The notes under the pieces were generated by a model. That model was not told the DNA's origin and made no database searches. It saw only the letters and a list, made by a program, of their open reading frames with translations. A program made the translations under genes and the position numbers. Of a stretch of DNA of 64,000 nucleotides, positions 61,951 through 64,000 are shown piece after piece. The stretch is from Methanolinea sp. UBA277 (GTDB lineage: Archaea > Halobacteriota > Methanomicrobia > Methanomicrobiales > Methanospirillaceae). Every line of letters starts with the position of its first letter. Position 1 is the first letter of the stretch. The DNA lies in the NCBI GenBank assembly GCA_002499905.1, contig DANP01000014.1, positions 20,298 through 84,297 of the forward strand. The letters are read 5' to 3'.

Positions 61951-62397
61951 TCATGGATAATGATACTCGATATAATTCAGGCCACTGGCCGTGGTTCTGC
62001 CTTCGCTGCGGCCAAACAGGGTCTCGCCGATCCCGGAAAGCGAAGTGGTCGAACGTATGGTCGTTCCCCCGCTGATCACGATAGCCTTGTCATACGGACG
62101 ATCCGGCGGGCCGTCTGTGATATCAACCCAGTAATCCCTGCCTGCAACGTCATCCGGAATGTCAAACCGGGTCACAATGTCGGCATCATTGTAGTAGGGG
62201 ATGATTGCATAGAGATCGATGATCCTGGTGCTTACCCCGTTGCCGATATCGGTATACGCATAGTAGGTGAGATGATTTGCCGGTCCTTCAATGAAGACAA
62301 CATTCACCATCGGAATAAGGATGATCATGAAGACGATGACCACCCCGGTGATGATGATGTATTCCACCAGGTGCGACACCCCGGATTCCGCATCCAC
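61951..62397 (-). CDS. Pilin-like membrane protein
   Basis: A 148-residue protein starting at GTG (MDAESGVSHLVEY), five bases after the preceding stop. Starting here gives a short polar lead and one hydrophobic helix (IIITGVVIVFMIILIPMVNVV), like its operon neighbours; a longer frame from 62433 would add 12 residues and overlap the upstream gene. The rest is a small extracellular beta domain. The next gene starts ten bases later. Confidence 0.7.
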   Translation of the reverse strand: MDAESGVSHLVEYIIITGVVIVFMIILIPMVNVVFIEGPANHLTYYAYTDIGNGVSTRIIDLYAIIPYYNDADIVTRFDIPDDVAGRDYWVDITDGPPDRPYDKAIVISGGTTIRSTTSLSGIGETLFGRSEGRTTASGLNYIEYHYP

Positions 62398-62401
62398 CGG
62401 G

Positions 62402-62767
62402 CTAGAAGTTCCACCACAAAATTGTCTCATCATAGGTAGTTACTCCATTATTGTAATGGATTTCCGTGATCTGCCCGCCGCTTTCAAGAATCCGCACCAC
62501 TGCAGCCTTGTTGTAGAGCGAAATGGCCGTGATGTCGTCGATCGAGTCGGCCATGGATCCGGGATCGGCAGGATACCTGAAGGTGAGCATCCGGAGCTCG
62601 CTTCTCAGGTCCTGGATATCGGTCTTCGGAAACTCGATTACGCTTTCCGCGGTCGTCTGTCCGACCAGGATTGACTGGTTGAGGAGGATCGCAAGGAAGA
62701 AGATCCCGACACAGATGATGAACCCCATGAGGATGATCCACTGACCCTCCTCATTCAGCCGCGCCAT
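62402..62767 (-). CDS. Pilin-like membrane protein
   Basis: A 121-residue protein with the lead ARLNEEGQW, one hydrophobic helix (IILMGFIICVGIFFLAILLNQSIL) and a helical/beta extracellular part. It overlaps the end of the upstream gene by 13 bases. The layout is that of minor pilins or pseudopilins; assignment to a named DUF is uncertain. Confidence 0.7.
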   Translation of the reverse strand: MARLNEEGQWIILMGFIICVGIFFLAILLNQSILVGQTTAESVIEFPKTDIQDLRSELRMLTFRYPADPGSMADSIDDITAISLYNKAAVVRILESGGQITEIHYNNGVTTYDETILWWNF

Positions 62768-63273
62768 AGCAGCACCTCCAGCAGCACGCTCTGCTCCCGC
62801 AGATCAAGGCCGGGCTGGGTGTTCCCGGTGTTGTCGATATTGACCCAGCGGGTGACCGTGACGGCGTGTTCACGGTTATACTGAGATCCGGCGAAGAGTT
62901 TACTCCCCACCTGGCCGGATGTCTCATTCCTATATGTGATATTGGCACTGAACCGGAGATCGTCCCGTCTCTCTTCCGTGGTCGCGTTGCAGTAGGTAAG
63001 GAACAGTTCAGAGAATACCACCGGCTGGTTCTGTTCAATAGCGGCCTCCAGCGGGCTCTGCGGGTACGGGTCGTTGGGGTCGTTCCAGCTCGGTGCATTA
63101 TCCATCGCTGCCAGCACATCGCTTCCCAGCTGCTCGAGCTGCATGTCATAGATGTGGGTCTCGCCGGGGGTGAAGACCACGGTGGTGGTCAGCACCAGGT
63201 AGACGGTGGTGAGGATGAGGACCGATGCTGCGATCCCCTCGATGGTATACAGCTGTGCGTCATCGCCTACCAT
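62755..63273 (-). CDS. Pilin-like membrane protein (DUF7288-type)
   Basis: A 172-residue protein. Lead DDAQLYTIEGIAASVLILTTVYLVLTTTVVF contains the one hydrophobic helix that follows a short acidic N-terminus. The ATG overlaps the previous stop (ATGGTAG), so it is translationally coupled. The extracellular part contains FSELFLTYCNATTEE, a conserved-looking segment of this protein type. Two NxT sites suggest glycosylation. Confidence 0.75.
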   Translation of the reverse strand: MVGDDAQLYTIEGIAASVLILTTVYLVLTTTVVFTPGETHIYDMQLEQLGSDVLAAMDNAPSWNDPNDPYPQSPLEAAIEQNQPVVFSELFLTYCNATTEERRDDLRFSANITYRNETSGQVGSKLFAGSQYNREHAVTVTRWVNIDNTGNTQPGLDLREQSVLLEVLLWRG

Positions 63274-64000
63274 ACCCGCACCTCCAGCACGGCGGGTTCG
63301 AGTTGGGGCGGAACAAATCCCGGGCGGCCGTAATGATAGTAATAGAGTGCTTCCTGTGTAATATTCACGGTCTGGGGATCGAACTCGTACCGTACCTGGA
63401 CCGTGATCAAGGTGATGTTGGCATATGCCGACGGGGGGATGAAGTACCCGGCCGGGAAGGTGACGTTGACCGTCTCGTTGGCGATAATATCCAGGGTGCC
63501 GGGCCACGGGAACAGGTAGTCATAGGTCCCGTTCACCGTCGCCGGCACTTCGATGGGAAGGTCGCCGTACACATCCACGCCCGAAAGCAGCCGCCCGTAG
63601 AATTCGATCCGGATGGCGTTCAGGACCGGCTCCCCTGCATACGACTGGTTCCTGACGTTTGAGATATTGTAAAGATTAATCGTGATATCTTCCTTGGGCG
63701 GCTCAACCCAGTACTGGGGGCTTCCGGTCAGGTTCATCATCAGCCAGCCATAGTCCATGTTGACATAGAACCGGCCGTCTCCTGGATCATACGGATCATA
63801 CGCTACATCATACATGTCCACATCTGCATGGCTGCTGTTCTTCACGAGGACTATCCTGCGGATATAACCGTAGGCTGAGTCGGGATTGTAGGGCTCTCCG
63901 GCCGTGTAGGTGGCGGAGTCGTCGAGCATCCGGAGAGTAATGTTGAACCGGTACGGGAAATCCCCGAAAATGACCCGTTCCCGGTAATCGGACAGGTCCG
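63267..64000 (-). CDS. Large pilin-operon surface protein, partial
   Basis: At least 244 residues in frame to the window edge (the N-terminus is outside). The visible part is beta-rich with many Tyr, Asn and Pro and several NxS/T sites (NLTG, NVTF, NITQ), and ends with EPAVLEVRVW. No transmembrane helix is visible in this part. It is the most upstream visible gene of the pilin-like operon; its first part likely contains the signal. Confidence 0.68.
   Translation of the reverse strand, partial: DLSDYRERVIFGDFPYRFNITLRMLDDSATYTAGEPYNPDSAYGYIRRIVLVKNSSHADVDMYDVAYDPYDPGDGRFYVNMDYGWLMMNLTGSPQYWVEPPKEDITINLYNISNVRNQSYAGEPVLNAIRIEFYGRLLSGVDVYGDLPIEVPATVNGTYDYLFPWPGTLDIIANETVNVTFPAGYFIPPSAYANITLITVQVRYEFDPQTVNITQEALYYYHYGRPGFVPPQLEPAVLEVRVW

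Overview
The window is a chromosome segment of a methanogenic archaeon, most likely of the order Methanomicrobiales (Methanoregulaceae-like). The evidence is a complete operon of methanogenesis marker proteins with AtwA (the component A2 ATPase of methyl-coenzyme M reductase), the coenzyme F420 gene cofD, the archaeal DNA polymerase D large subunit, RadB, a CDC48/VAT ATPase, aIF1A, Tsr3, a UbiD/aconitase-X pair of the archaeal mevalonate pathway, an AspRS with a His expected of the non-discriminating type, and TATA-type promoters (often nearly leaderless). Base composition is fairly GC-rich, with AT-rich promoter gaps. Most genes are chromosomal housekeeping genes. I see no phage, IS element, rRNA operon or CRISPR array.

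Layout. 1-4.6 kb: a membrane sensor running off the left edge, a six-PAS regulator with an N-terminal HTH, Tsr3, and a gene-poor stretch with a possible decayed gene. 4.6-11.3 kb: a TudS-like desulfidase/nucleoside deoxyribosyltransferase fusion, a G-domain-dead EF-Tu/SelB-like protein, LemA, a DUF2207 membrane protein, a PPC-domain protein and YgiQ. 11.3-14.2 kb: an AhpD-like protein, a secreted protein ending in an emfourin-like protease-inhibitor domain, and a lipoprotein. 14.2-21.1 kb: atwA-mmp3-mmp6-mmp5-mmp15-mmp17-mmp7, almost all overlapping, the machinery that activates or matures methyl-coenzyme M reductase. 21.1-31.9 kb: HAD phosphatase, ribose-1,5-bisphosphate isomerase, dapF, a larC-radB-redoxin-ccdA operon, CDC48, an acyl-CoA synthetase and a KaiC-like protein with a lost Walker A lysine. 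32.2-41.0 kb: core methionine synthase, AspRS, an MNT-HEPN fusion lacking the HEPN histidine, cofD, an HD phosphohydrolase, and the UbiD/aconitase-X pair. 41.0-48.9 kb: a decayed universal stress protein, then HEAT, DUF432, MscS, HEAT and the intein-bearing polC. 49-55 kb: TMEM175-like channel, thiC, a cysteine desulfurase, an MFS exporter, tRNA-Leu(CAA) and three tiny membrane proteins. 55-59.8 kb: a decayed dienelactone hydrolase lipoprotein, two secreted paralogues, a Holliday-junction-resolvase-like membrane nuclease, DUF308, HEAT and aIF1A. 59.8-64 kb: an AT-rich zone with two microproteins, then an operon of pilin-like single-span proteins that runs off the right edge.

The most interesting signals are: (1) two 33-35 residue paralogous membrane microproteins, each preceded at the same distance by the same TTCATC-N5-GATGAA palindrome next to a TATA box; (2) the TudS-like/nucleoside deoxyribosyltransferase fusion, suggesting salvage of thiolated bases; (3) an aIF1A gene with no ATG/GTG/TTG start in frame, which could be autoregulated; (4) the MNT-HEPN fusion with an inactivated toxin site; (5) the archaeal emfourin-like secreted protein. 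All calls come from reading the sequence; no database search was run.
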